Below are positions 10,899 to 19,940 of a stretch of 64,000 nucleotides of DNA, piece after piece (position 1 is the stretch's first letter; each line of letters starts with the position of its first letter). Below the pieces are notes generated by a model that saw only the letters and a list, made by a program, of their open reading frames with translations, did not search any database and was not told the origin of the DNA. The translations under genes and the position numbers were made by a program. The stretch is from Anaspis maculata (Eukaryota; Arthropoda; Insecta; Coleoptera; Scraptiidae), in assembly GCA_949128115.1 (NCBI GenBank), contig OX421963.1, positions 34,703,979-34,767,978 of the forward strand, in the 5' to 3' direction.

Positions 10899-11426
10899 TG
10901 TTACGTCTTTTGCGTACGGGTTCGATTATAAATGAGGCGATCGTTTTAAAACACACGACTGTTTATTACTGCGTAGTGCGTACTACAATGAATACACGCC
11001 AACAATTATTTACTTGGGAATATCGCTGAGACTACTTTCGCTTCTATCGCACTCGATCACTTCCAGTTCAATACTGACTGTCTAGGCCGAGGACTGTGCT
11101 TTATATATCCCTCCAACTAGCGTTCTCGAGCTTTCCATCACCTCCAGCTAATTCCACAGTGACCCGGCATACGATTTCTAGGCGACTCCTGAATAATCAC
11201 ACACCTTTCGCGTGCTTCCCGTGTGTTCTGGAATATCGGCATCTCCGGCAAAATGGACAGATGTATTTTGACCCACCATTGAAGTCTCCATTTAGTTCCA
11301 CGGGTCAAAGCCTACACGCCCGTTCTGGAATGCACCAGAGCTCCGCAATTGTACACTAGTATACACTGCGACCTAATGGGAAGAGTCTAGAAAGATCGCG
11401 TGTTATCCAGAATGCTGCTAGTAACA
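10899..11426 (-). mobile_element. solo LTR, same family as the element at 12963-16185
   Basis: On the minus strand it runs from TGTTACTAGCAGC to GACGTAACA, 528 bp, aligning along its length with the LTRs at 12963 and 15660. Shared blocks include CGATCTTTCT, CTGTCCATTTTG, GATTATTCAGGA and AATAAACAG. It is flanked by GTAT on both sides (10895-10898 and 11427-11430), a perfect 4-bp target duplication, and contains no internal region. Confidence 0.92.
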
Positions 11427-11515
11427 GTATTCAAGAAGGTATTCGCAAGTTTCTGTTTACGAGACAACTTGATCGAAAAAAATGGAAAAATCATGTTTGA
11501 ACAACTCGCCAACAC

Positions 11516-12560
11516 CGTGCGGTTTACAAGCCTCGTACAGGCATCTTTCGAAAGAAATTGATGTGTAGTTTTCTGCATTTGATAGAGGAAAGTTTGGTGA
11601 TGCCAACCGTATCTGAATATTCTAGTTTGTCAAAAACCAACTACAGCAAGCACTGACAAGTTTGAAAAATTACCAGTTTAGTTCCACTTGAGCTACTGGA
11701 AGGAGCTAAACGACAGATTGTACGTATTCTGATTTCTTTTGTGGTCATGTTTGAAATTTCATTTGAATAACTCGACGGTAGAAACCACATGATAGGGTTG
11801 ACGGTAATGTATGTTCCACTGTTTCGCTGGCCAAATCCAGTCAAAGTTCAACGCTCGCCGGTGCACGGCGAAACGGGACTACACTTTGAATGAAACGCTG
11901 TGAAAACGGTAGGCTCGAGAAACAATCTACAAATGCAGTTTTGAAGATGACAAAATACACCATTAAAAGTCCGTGAAGCCATATTTCAATTTTTTTATAA
12001 CTCATAGTTGAAAAACTATTTATCAAAGCTAAAAATGTAGGTAACCATTACCTCTGGCATGAGGTTCAATCATCTTCAATTATCATGAGCTTTCAAACTA
12101 CGAATTATAAAAATATGACTTCACCGCTTCACGGACTCATTTATGGTATATTTTATTGTCTTCACAACTGCAGCTGTAGATTTTTCCTAGAGCTTACAGT
12201 TTTCACGGCATTCACTTAAAAGATTGGTGTACTCACGTTTCGCTGTCACTCATTGGATTTGTAAGAATGATTTTGAAAGTGGCACTGTTTTCAGCAACTT
12301 CAACAATAGATCGACCTTTTCAATTTTACCTATTAGGTTTCGTCAATGGAGGCGGCCGTTTCTGACTTAAAGTTGGCAGGTCAAAATAAAATTGTCAGAA
12401 GTGACAGCCAGTCTGTTGGAATCGAACATTTTCAACGTTTTAGACTTCACAACACGGGCACAGAACAAAATTGAACAACTGCAGTTGGAATAAGGAATAA
12501 CAAAAACAAACTGTGTATCTATTTCGGTGTAATACTTGCTACTTTTCGACACTAAAAGCG
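11516..12560. mobile_element. foldback element related to 21174-21718
   Basis: The left part from the GTGCGGTTTACAAGCCTCGTAC block to about 11960 matches the element at 21174-21718, with shared TGTAGTTTTCTGCATTT and TTTCGCTGGCCAAAT blocks. Sequence at about 11860-12040 is repeated inverted at about 12065-12240: ATCTACAAATGCAGTTTTGAAGA against its complement, and AGTCCGTGAAGCCATATTT against its complement. The right boundary is not well defined, since the terminal motif was not found again near 12560. Confidence 0.6.
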
Positions 12561-12962
12561 GTGTAATAATAATTCTCGTATTTTATGCAACCGTAAGGCA
12601 TACTGTCGAATTTTCGGATTTCTTTCAAACATTCGAGGCAAAATCGATAAAATAGTAGGTATATTAACACTCGTTTGATAAGACGTTTCGTCACACTTCT
12701 GCTTCCTTGGGGACCCTCCTCACTGCGCGTTCGTCGTGCCCCAAAAACAGTCGTGTGACAAACTTCATCTTAATAAACTCGTATAGATTCAGTTGACAAT
12801 TTGACAGTCGTTTGACTATGACTATGAGGATCTAACGTAACTACGCAGGGTACCTACCTGGAGGCACAATCGTGGAATATGGCCTTCTGAATTCTCTTGT
12901 AGCTGAGGCAGACCTGGTTGAGGGGGTTATAAATAAATGACGTTCAGTGTGTACCTACGAAT
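12561..12962. other. unassigned stretch left of the LTR retrotransposon
   Basis: No gene or repeat ends were recognised. The four bases before the LTR are GAAT, one mismatch from the GTAT seen on its right side. Confidence 0.35.
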
Positions 12963-13507
12963 TGTTACGAGCGGCGATCCCGTACATATTGGTAAACACT
13001 CGATCTTTCTGGATCCTTCCATCCATTAGATCGCAGTGTAGAAGTCTGGAGCGATCTGGTGCATTCCAGAGCGTTCGTGTATGTGAATCTGAAGGGAGAC
13101 TTCAATGCTCGATCGAGAAAGATCTGTCCATTTTGGCGGAGGCGCCGCTCCAGAACCCGGCAGATTTATACGGGTAACGTGTATGATTATATACGGGTAA
13201 CGTGTATGATTATTCAGGAATGGTCCAGAAACCGCATATGCCGGACCACTATGGAATTTGCTGGAAGTAGATAGAAAGTTCGGGAACACTATTCGGAGGC
13301 CTTATGTAAGGCATCAGCCGGCAGCTCAGGGCAGTATTGAATTGGAATGCGAAGTGGTAACGCGAGCGAAACAAGCGAAGTACCTGCGATATAATTCCAA
13401 GTAGATAATTGTTGGCGTATAGTTATTGTAGTACGCAGAAATAAACAGTGTGTGTTTAAAACGATTGTCTCAATTATATTCGAACCCGTACGCGAAAGAT
13501 CGTAACA
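12963..13507 (+). repeat. 5' LTR
   Basis: This 545-bp LTR starts TGTTACGAGC and ends GATCGTAACA, so its ends form the inverted repeat TGTTAC/GTAACA. It differs from the 3' LTR mainly by a tandem duplication of about 22 bp near 13168-13211 (a unit containing CGGGTAACGTGTATGATTAT). A poly(A) signal AATAAA lies at 13440-13445. Confidence 0.93.
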
Positions 13508-13508
13508 T

Positions 13509-13530
13509 TTGGTGTCAGAAAGCGGTATAA
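13509..13530 (+). other. primer-binding-site-like sequence
   Basis: Just after the 5' LTR the sequence reads TTTGGTGTCAGAAAGCGG. The TGG start two bases after the LTR is the expected position of a tRNA primer-binding site. The tRNA species was not assigned. Confidence 0.6.
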
Positions 13531-13631
13531 CTGAGAGTAATTGGGCCTGCGACTGCAGGACGTTCGGAACGTAGGACGTAAAAGAACAGGAAAGGAAACG
13601 CCTGGAGGAAAAGGAAGAAATATTAGTCGTT

Positions 13632-15107
13632 GTGGAACAACAAACGCGGTATTTCGACGGAAGTGTAAATAAGCTAGAAGAGAAAATGGTTGCGATGGTC
13701 GAGGAAAGAATGGAAGCGGTGGAAGCCAACATGACGAAACTGGAGCAGCGGGTCCAGAAAGCCGCCGCCAGTGCTGCGATGGTCAGATCAGCGGGTGTCC
13801 AACGTGTGAAGCTGCCGAACTTCGATGGGAAAAGCCCATGGACCACCTATAAGAGGCAGTTCGATGCCGCTGCTGAAGCAAACGGATGGAGCGACGATGA
13901 GAGAGCCACAGCTCTAGTCCTAGCTCTCAGAGGCCCAGCGTTGGAGCTGCTCCAGACGATTCCTGAGAGTGAACAGAAGGACTTTGCCAAGCTGACGAGG
14001 GTCCTGGAGCTTCGGCATGGGGACAATCATGTGCGGCAGATCCATCAAACCCAGCTGAAGGCTAGGACACAAAGGAGCGGAGAAAGCCTTCAGGAATTCG
14101 AATCCGAAGTCTTGAGGCTGGTTCACCTGGCCTATCCAGCTCATCTAGCGGATGTTTTGGCCGACATCACTAAAGAAGCTTTCATGGGCGGAATAAGAGA
14201 TCCAGATCTGCGTCAGATGGTCATGATCAGCAATCCAGCCAACATCAGCGACGCGCTCATTCACGCTATTCGCATCGAGGCAGCCAAAAATGCTTCGCGC
14301 CCTCATCGTCTTAGGGAGGTGAACTTTGACGAATCCGGAGCATCACATACTTCCGAGAAATCTAGGAAGGAAATACTCGAAGAAATCCTCGGTGTTTTAT
14401 CTCGGAACAAACCCCAAGGCGAGCAAAGAGCTGTAGGAAGACCGCGTTGCTTCGGCTGTGGACGATCGGGACATCTTCGTCGGGACTGCAGGCAATGGTC
14501 GAGTTCAGCAGACCGTTTCATAGCGAAACAAGGAACTGCTGATCGAGAAAGTCACCAACCGAGAGAAAGCAATCGTAGAGGAGGAAGACCACGTTGCTTT
14601 GAATGTGGAAGGGACGGACATCTGCAACGCGACTGCAGGCGACGATACGCTTCAGCAGACTCCATTCTGAAACGGGGAGCTACTGATCGAGGAGGTCATC
14701 AATCGGGAGAAAGCAATCGCACAGGAGGAAGGCTGCGTTGCTTCAATTGTGGAAAGAATGGCCATCTGCAGCGTGATTGCTGGCAACCGTACCGTTCAGC
14801 AGACCGTTCCAGGCTGGAACAGGGAACTGCTGATCAAGGAAGTCGACATCGTCCTGGAAGGAGTCATGGTAATGGCAACACGGATGGTCTTTCTCGAACA
14901 CCACGCAACGAGGACTGCGGGCACGACAAGAGGGTAAACCAGCAGAGTGGAAACGTCAAGGTTAAAGCACTTGTCTTTGAAACCCCGAGAAATTGGACTA
15001 CGGCTGAGCTCAAGAAAGAGCAGCGTGAGGACCCAGCCATCGGTTTGCTTGCAGAAAAAAAAAGAACTTGGCCAGGACAGACCAGAGTGGGCCGAGGTCT
15101 CTGGTGA
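13632..15107 (+). CDS. Gag polyprotein fused to RNase H tail (retrotransposon)
   Basis: The open frame is 491 codons from a GTG; the first in-frame ATG is at 13686 and the frame is open back to 13575, so the true start is uncertain. A charged helical N-terminus (about residues 1-50) is followed by a gag domain (about 60-235), recognisable from VKLPNFDGKSPWTTYKRQF and ELRHGDNHVRQIHQTQL. Three CCHC knuckles of form C-x2-C-x4-H-x4-C start at about residues 273, 322 and 370. From about residue 410, HGNGNTDGLSR resembles the end of gypsy RNase H, so everything between the knuckles and the RNase H tail has been lost in frame. The frame leaves homology at a run of nine A at 15055-15063. Gag would form virus-like particles and bind element RNA; this copy is probably non-functional. 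Confidence 0.9.
   Translation: MEQQTRYFDGSVNKLEEKMVAMVEERMEAVEANMTKLEQRVQKAAASAAMVRSAGVQRVKLPNFDGKSPWTTYKRQFDAAAEANGWSDDERATALVLALRGPALELLQTIPESEQKDFAKLTRVLELRHGDNHVRQIHQTQLKARTQRSGESLQEFESEVLRLVHLAYPAHLADVLADITKEAFMGGIRDPDLRQMVMISNPANISDALIHAIRIEAAKNASRPHRLREVNFDESGASHTSEKSRKEILEEILGVLSRNKPQGEQRAVGRPRCFGCGRSGHLRRDCRQWSSSADRFIAKQGTADRESHQPRESNRRGGRPRCFECGRDGHLQRDCRRRYASADSILKRGATDRGGHQSGESNRTGGRLRCFNCGKNGHLQRDCWQPYRSADRSRLEQGTADQGSRHRPGRSHGNGNTDGLSRTPRNEDCGHDKRVNQQSGNVKVKALVFETPRNWTTAELKKEQREDPAIGLLAEKKRTWPGQTRVGRGLW
14448..14830 (+). repeat. three tandem zinc-knuckle modules in gag
   Basis: Three diverged copies of a module of about 147 bp are in tandem. Each encodes a CCHC knuckle (CFGCGRSGHLRRDC, CFECGRDGHLQRDC, CFNCGKNGHLQRDC) followed by a linker with SAD, GTAD or GATD and SNR or similar motifs. 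Knuckle starts are 147 and 144 bp apart. Duplication of a single knuckle-linker module is the simplest explanation. Confidence 0.85.
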
Positions 15108-15648
15108 AGGGCCCGAACTCAAGGCTCTTTGGGCTCAGTGGAATTCTCTGAGAATAGAGAACGGGTTGCTGAAGAGAGTCTGGGAGACTCCCGATGAGAA
15201 GAGAGAGATGGCTCAATTAGTGCTTCCAAAGAAGAAAAGGAAGGAGATCCTAGAGGAAATGCACGATGGCGACACTGGGGGGCACCTTGAGGTGAACTAC
15301 CGGAACGACGTGGAAACATAGTGTCGCCAGTGCGAGGTTTGTGCGGTCAGCAAAGGACCAAGAACTCGCAGCCGAGGAGAGTTGAAAACCCGTTACGACT
15401 TGAAGGCGAACTCAACGAGATTTCAGGCTGGTGACCTGGTCTGGTTGTACAATCCTCAACGCAAGAAGGGAAGGTCTCCGAAGTTGCATCCGTCGTGGGA
15501 AGGACCGTGCACGGTAGTCAAGAGGATCAATGACGTCGTGTACAGAATCCAGCGGGCCCCGAGAGCCAAGATGAAAGTTGTCCACCTTGATCGCCTTGCA
15601 CGTTACTCCGGGAGTAACGATGAGCCTATTCGGGACGAACAGACTTAA
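15064..15648 (+). pseudogene. pol remnant: integrase zinc-binding and C-terminal domains
   Basis: After a one-base frameshift at the A run, the frame encodes the pre-integrase region (RPEWAEVSGEGPELKALW) and the zinc-binding domain, with histidines in EEMHDG and GGHL and cysteines in CRQCEVC. An in-frame TAG at 15319-15321 interrupts it just before the cysteines. It then passes directly from KGPRTRSRGE to the integrase C-terminal domain (FQAGDLVWLYNPQRKKGRSP, then WEGPCTVVKRINDVVYRIQ). The catalytic core between them is missing. The frame ends with TAA at 15646-15648, just before the polypurine tract. Confidence 0.88.
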
Positions 15649-15659
15649 GAGGGGGGCAG
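15647..15659 (+). other. polypurine tract
   Basis: A purine-rich AAGAGGGGGGCAG lies directly before the 3' LTR, the position where plus-strand DNA synthesis is primed in LTR retrotransposons. Confidence 0.75.
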
Positions 15660-16185
15660 TGTTTCAAGCGGCAATCCCGTACATATTGGTTAACACTCGA
15701 TCTTTCTGGATCCTCCCATCCATTAGATCGCAGTGTGGAAGTCTGGAGCAATCTGGTGCATTCCAGATCGTACGTGTATGTGAAACTGAAGGGAGACTTC
15801 AATGCTCGATCGAGAAAGATCTGTCCATTTTGGCGGAGGCGCCGCTCCAGAACCCGGCAGAATTATACGGGTAACGTGTATGATTATTCAGGAATGGTCT
15901 AGAAACCGCATAGTTATGCCGGACCGCTATGGAATTTGCTGGAAGTAGACAGAAAGTTCGGGAACACTATTCGGAGGCCTTATATAAGGCATCAGCCGGC
16001 AGCTCAGGGCAGTATTGAATTGGAATGCGAAGTGGTAACGCGAGCGAAACAAGCGAAGTACCTGCGATATAATTCCAAGTAGATAATTGTTGGCGTATAA
16101 TTATTGTAGTAAGCAGGAATAAACAGTGTGTGTTTAAAACGATTGTCTCAATTATATTCGAACCCGTACGCGAAAGATCGTAACA
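15660..16185 (+). repeat. 3' LTR
   Basis: This 526-bp LTR begins TGTTTCAAGCGGC (the 5' LTR begins TGTTACGAGCGGC) and ends GATCGTAACA. It contains a TATATAA box near 15983 and AATAAA near 16118. It lacks the 22-bp duplication of the 5' LTR but has a small extra TAGT at about 15912. It is followed by GTAT. Confidence 0.93.
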
Positions 16186-16189
16186 GTAT

Positions 16190-17120
16190 TAAGTTTCGGA
16201 ACTTCTCAATCCAGATCTAAGATCCCAATTTTAGCTAGGAAGTCCGGTACCTACACGTTGTACCCAACTTTCGTCGGTGCGAACGACGTTCCAGTGTTTA
16301 GAGATGGAGAGCTTGAGCCGTTTTACCACCTACCTGTGTTCTAAATTGGCACTTATGCCCGATGTCCGAATCAATAAGGCAAAAGCCAGGGCAAAAGATT
16401 GTGGTTTTAAAGTTGAAGAGAAAGTTATAAAATAATGAAATGCAGAACATTCAATGAGTTGGAAGAATGGTCCGTTTTATTCAGAACTTCGTGTAAATAA
16501 TATTTCAGACGTAGAATAACTAATCGCCAACAAATGTGAAAAGATTGCGTGACGATTTAAATAAAATAGACGAATGAAAGAGAATCGATTGAAAAGAAAT
16601 GAATATTGCGGGAGGCGGTAAGTATTCCAGTTAATGTAGAGAATCACGACGCGGTTTTAACAAAGAAATCCCGGTGTGAGTGCACTCAAAAAGTGAAGAA
16701 AAGCTGAGGAAAACTTGACCTTACTAAAACGTTCCAATATTCAATCCTAACAAAATAAAAGAGAGAATAAAAAATCAAAATAAGACAGTTATTACAAAGT
16801 TACTTGGAAAGTGACGTAGAAACATCAAAAGGCGGCGTGTAAAAAGAGAAAAAGTAAAGATTCTGGCCTGGCCTTATTGTGCTGTGGTACCCTCCCAAAC
16901 GGTAACCGCGGCACCCATAGTGAGTAGTGACCTCTCAGCTCTTCCCTGCCCAACAGGTCAACTTGGCCAATCCCGGCTACCCATCCAGGTTAAAATTTAC
17001 TCTGATTTGACCGGAATGTTCTGTACTTCCGCGGCAAAGAAGAATGTGGGAAATTTAAAATGTCACAACGTAAATGGCCATTGATAATCTTACATAGAAA
17101 CTAGATTGACTGAACCTCCC
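16190..17120. other. unassigned stretch
   Basis: No gene is recognised. Short open frames, such as one of 66 codons at 16884-17084, show no family resemblance. Confidence 0.35.
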
Positions 17121-17129
17121 TGTGCCACT

Positions 17130-17475
17130 AAAGGCTGATAAAGTCGAACCTGTTCAGGAGCAGTCCCTACGGGAAGCCACGCTCAGGATAAGCTCCATCT
17201 GCAGTAAAGGACAGACGCTTGAGGAACTTCCTCTGGACGCCCTCCGCCTGATCAGTGTATGTAGGTATTTAGCGTAGTATGGATATCAGACACAAAACGC
17301 ATATTCCAGAGGGGATAGAACTAAGGCATCATTGAGGAGGACAAGTGTGTCACACCCTCTTAAATATCCAGAATTGCTGACAATGAAGCGTAGGAACTTA
17401 TATCCATTATCGCAGGTATCTTCGATATGTTGGGAGAAGGAACAAACCGAGTCCAAAAGTACACTCAAGTCCCAT
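17130..17475 (-). pseudogene. non-LTR retrotransposon reverse transcriptase fragment
   Basis: On the minus strand the peptide VLLDSVCSFSQHIEDTCDNG, then YKFLRFIVSNS and LVLLNDALVLSPLEYAFCV, matches the region after the RT catalytic domain of jockey/CR1-like elements. Those typically read GV-x-D-x-LSF-x-x-HI and later L-x-x-SLVRS-x-LEY. A stop follows EYAFCV and no adjacent catalytic motif is readable, so this is a short decayed relic. The exact clade cannot be decided. Confidence 0.7.
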
Positions 17476-18299
17476 TAAGCTATTGTTTCTCAATTATTAA
17501 CGTGCACGCACGCAAATTCATAACATAGGCATCGGAAGTGGGATAATTGAGAGGAATTTGGCCTGCAACTAGACATGTTTGATACATGTATGAAGTTTGA
17601 AAATTTCCAGAATTGATTTATAAAAGGATATCGGGGGCGCTTCAGCTGTCATGATGAAATTGAAAGTTCTTGGAGAACAAAAAAAAAAGCATGGTGAAAA
17701 GAAGCGTCAGGAAGAACTAATGAGGATTTACATGGCGTCCCAGTTTACGAATATCCAGAAGGTACGCATCTGGTATAAAAATACCGGCTCTCAGTGGCAT
17801 AATTTCTCTGTCATTGTGAATTTCAATTTATAATGAAACTACATTATTTTTGGCCATTCCAGAGTTCCAGAAATTTTATTATAACTAATCTAATTGAAGC
17901 GAAGCAGAGATAACTAAAAGTGTTACGATACTTTCAGAGGATGAAGCTATTTGCGATCAATTTGATATAAGACCACTTGGCACAACTTATTGAGTTAAGA
18001 AGCGAGCACTGACAGCATAACTCAATTGAAGCTTGGAGCTTCTACCAAGTTCAAGTTCCTGAAAGCATCTTGGAAAATGGAGAATATTAAAACTTGAAGG
18101 AAATTTGAGTATCAGGTGAGGGTGGGGTATTGACATATTTTTCCAGTTCCCCTTGTTTTTTATACGGATGTAAAATAGATTTTTCATGGTTTTCTCCTAA
18201 CTTTTGACCCGAACTGTATTTTTTTAGAATACGCTTTTGTGAGGAACTTTTCTCGAGGGTAACTGGACTTGTTTGGTAGCGGGACTTACGAAACTCAAA
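17476..18299. other. unassigned stretch
   Basis: Nothing recognised between the RT relic and the presumed fax 3' end. Confidence 0.35.
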
Positions 18300-19090
18300 T
18301 GAGCAACTTAAAATACCAATTTATTTATTTAAATTGTAATATAGCATACAACACAGTTGTAAGATCAACTAAACTTATAATAAAATCTAAAATATATTTT
18401 TAACATGCTAGTCAATCTATTGAGCTTCAGAAATATACGGCGGTAATCATTCACAATTTAGAAAATGTCCATCTCGACGTTGTTTACTTCTAGTTGTGGA
18501 ATCTTAAAATTAATGATCCTTTAAAAAAATACAAAAATCTACAATATCATACTGATTTCATGTCATGTGTTTATTTTTTCTTTCTTGTTTGTTAAAAGCT
18601 ATGTTAATTTCGTGATGCAATGTAAATGTGGAATGAATACAATGAATATTAATGCACTACAAACTGGGTACTTTTTTCATATTATTATACTTCTTACATT
18701 AAGACTGCACTAACATGGATCAACCCAAAGGAGGGCACACACCACATTGCCAAATACACAAAGTTGCGTAGCATGGTGCTTGCTCAAAGGGTTTTTCAGA
18801 CATACAATTGCTTACAATAAAAAACCTAGCTAAATTATTTATACAAACAAGTATTCTTAACTAGCAATGAATATATTTGTCGATAAAACTGTCCACTATT
18901 ATAGAGAGAAAGAGAAAAGGAAAATATATAAGCATAAATAAAATCTGGGTATTGGTGGATTTATCAGTAAAAATGGATCTTATGAACTAGTTGTTGCACA
19001 TAATGGGTAGGTATTATAAAAAAAAAGTGGTTAAGTAAGGGGATGGGGAAGGTGTGCCTTGACAGTGAGCACAGTGGAGACTCAGTCGCT
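18300..19090 (-). other. fax: probable fax 3' UTR
   Basis: AT-rich DNA directly follows the fax stop codon on the minus strand. Overlapping AATAAA signals on the minus strand occur at 18320-18329, giving a 3' UTR of up to about 790 bases. The extent is inferred; other poly(A) signals could be used. Confidence 0.45.
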
Positions 19091-19162
19091 TCATTTAGTC
19101 TCTTTTTCTTTATTTTCTTCCGTGTCCTTCTCTTTCCCCTTGTCCTTTTCTTTTTCGTCCGC
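19091..19162 (-). CDS. fax: failed axon connections, last coding exon
   Basis: A 72-bp exon encodes 23 residues plus stop (ADEKEKDKGKEKDTEENKEK then ETK). The acceptor on the minus strand is AAAATTTCAG just before GCGGAC, and the stop TGA is at 19091-19093. The lysine/glutamate-rich ending resembles the C-terminal tail of Drosophila Fax. It is phase 0 with the exon at 19218-19508, across an intron of only 55 bp. This exon is easily missed because the preceding exon runs on to a nearby stop if the short intron is retained. Confidence 0.85.
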   Translation of the reverse strand, partial: ADEKEKDKGKEKDTEENKEKETK

Positions 19163-19217
19163 CTGAAATTTTGGTTTTATTGTTTGTTTTTTTTTTCAGG
19201 TGGATTTAAGTGCATAC

Positions 19218-19508
19218 CTTCTCTTTCTCAATGTCTTTGTCGTCAGGCTCTTTTTCTTCGCCTTCCTTCTCGTCCTTGCCGCCCTCTTTGTTGTCCTTGG
19301 TTTCTTCGGGGGCGGGTTTCGGCAGGTGAGAGTTCAAATCCAAGGTGGTGCAGATCTCGTCCCAGTCAGGGAAGCAGCGTTCCTTCATGCGGTTGACCAG
19401 TCCAACCAGGTTGGGGCACGATTCCGTCATGTAGTCGCGCAGGGCGTAGCTCACTTCTTTGTCGATGAAGTAAATTTGAGCTAGGTGTGAAAAGACTACA
19501 ATATCCAA
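19218..19508 (-). CDS. fax: failed axon connections, penultimate exon (GST C-terminal domain and tail)
   Basis: This 97-codon exon starts after a TTCCAG acceptor and ends at a GTATGC donor, both phase 0. The first 55 or so residues complete the GST/Tom37-like C-terminal helical domain: LDIVVFSHLAQIYF, YALRDYMTESCPNLVGLVNR, then CFPDWDEICTTLDLN. The remainder is an acidic, lysine-rich low-complexity tail (PAPEETKDNKEGGKDEKEGE), likely disordered. The Drosophila family member acts in axonal development and interacts genetically with Abl; a biochemical reaction is not established. Confidence 0.96.
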
Positions 19509-19568
19509 CTGGAACAGAAGTAGCAAAAATTAGTGACGAAATAAAGTTTGACATTTCTCAAGACTTAC

Positions 19569-19706
19569 GTTGGTGGGTTCGTCTCCGAAGAAGAATGGTT
19601 TGTCTGCAAGCATGTCAGAGAGGACCTTGAGGTCCGACTGTCCAAACGCGTTGATCTCCTCTGTCGAGTGGACGCCAATGCCTTGTGCCTTGACCTTCTT
19701 AGAGCC
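19569..19706 (-). CDS. fax: failed axon connections, internal exon
   Basis: This exon encodes 46 residues (GSKKVKAQGIGVHSTEEINA, then FGQSDLKVLSDMLADKPFFF, then GDEPTN). The acceptor is GGTTCCAG and the donor GTAAGT. GIGVHSTEEI and LADKPFFFGDEPT are strongly conserved in the Fax/metaxin-like family and mark the start of the helical GST C-terminal domain. Both borders are phase 0. Upstream it is separated from 23628-23966 by an intron of about 3.9 kb packed with transposons. Confidence 0.96.
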
Positions 19707-19940
19707 CTGGAACCACTAAATATTCAATATGGGATTAAAATAAACGCTACCAACACAAACACTGGAAAAAACATGCTGGATAGGGTCGCTCAGGATGACG
19801 TCACGGATTGAGCTACGCGGAGGGGCAGGGTTCGACAGTTCTAAATTGCGACAGTTGATTACTAAAAACGGCAGAGGTAGAAAACCAGCCTGGTGAGTCC
19901 TTTTCTGTTATTTCTTGAGTCAACGGAACTAAAATATGTA

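Larger units (their letters stand above)
12963..16185 (+). mobile_element. internally deleted Ty3/gypsy-type LTR retrotransposon
   Basis: A 3.2-kb element has, in order, a 5' LTR, a TGG-starting primer-binding-like site, gag with three zinc knuckles, a short RNase H tail, the integrase zinc-binding domain, the integrase C-terminal domain, a polypurine tract and a 3' LTR. Protease, reverse transcriptase, most of RNase H and the integrase catalytic core are absent. It therefore cannot transpose alone and could only move with enzymes supplied by an intact relative. No envelope gene is present. The right flank is GTAT and the left GAAT. Confidence 0.93.

Noticed and set aside
13289..13846. 185-codon minus-strand frame
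   Set aside because: It lies antisense to the 5' LTR and the start of gag and has no independent similarity.
12963..16185. Endogenous retrovirus with envelope
   Set aside because: There is no coding region between the integrase remnant and the polypurine tract, so no envelope gene is present.
19206..19217. Fax ending in VCT at a stop within the 55-bp intron
   Set aside because: As the main C-terminus this is less likely: a GTATGC donor and a good acceptor lead into a conserved 23-residue exon. It remains possible as an intron-retention form.
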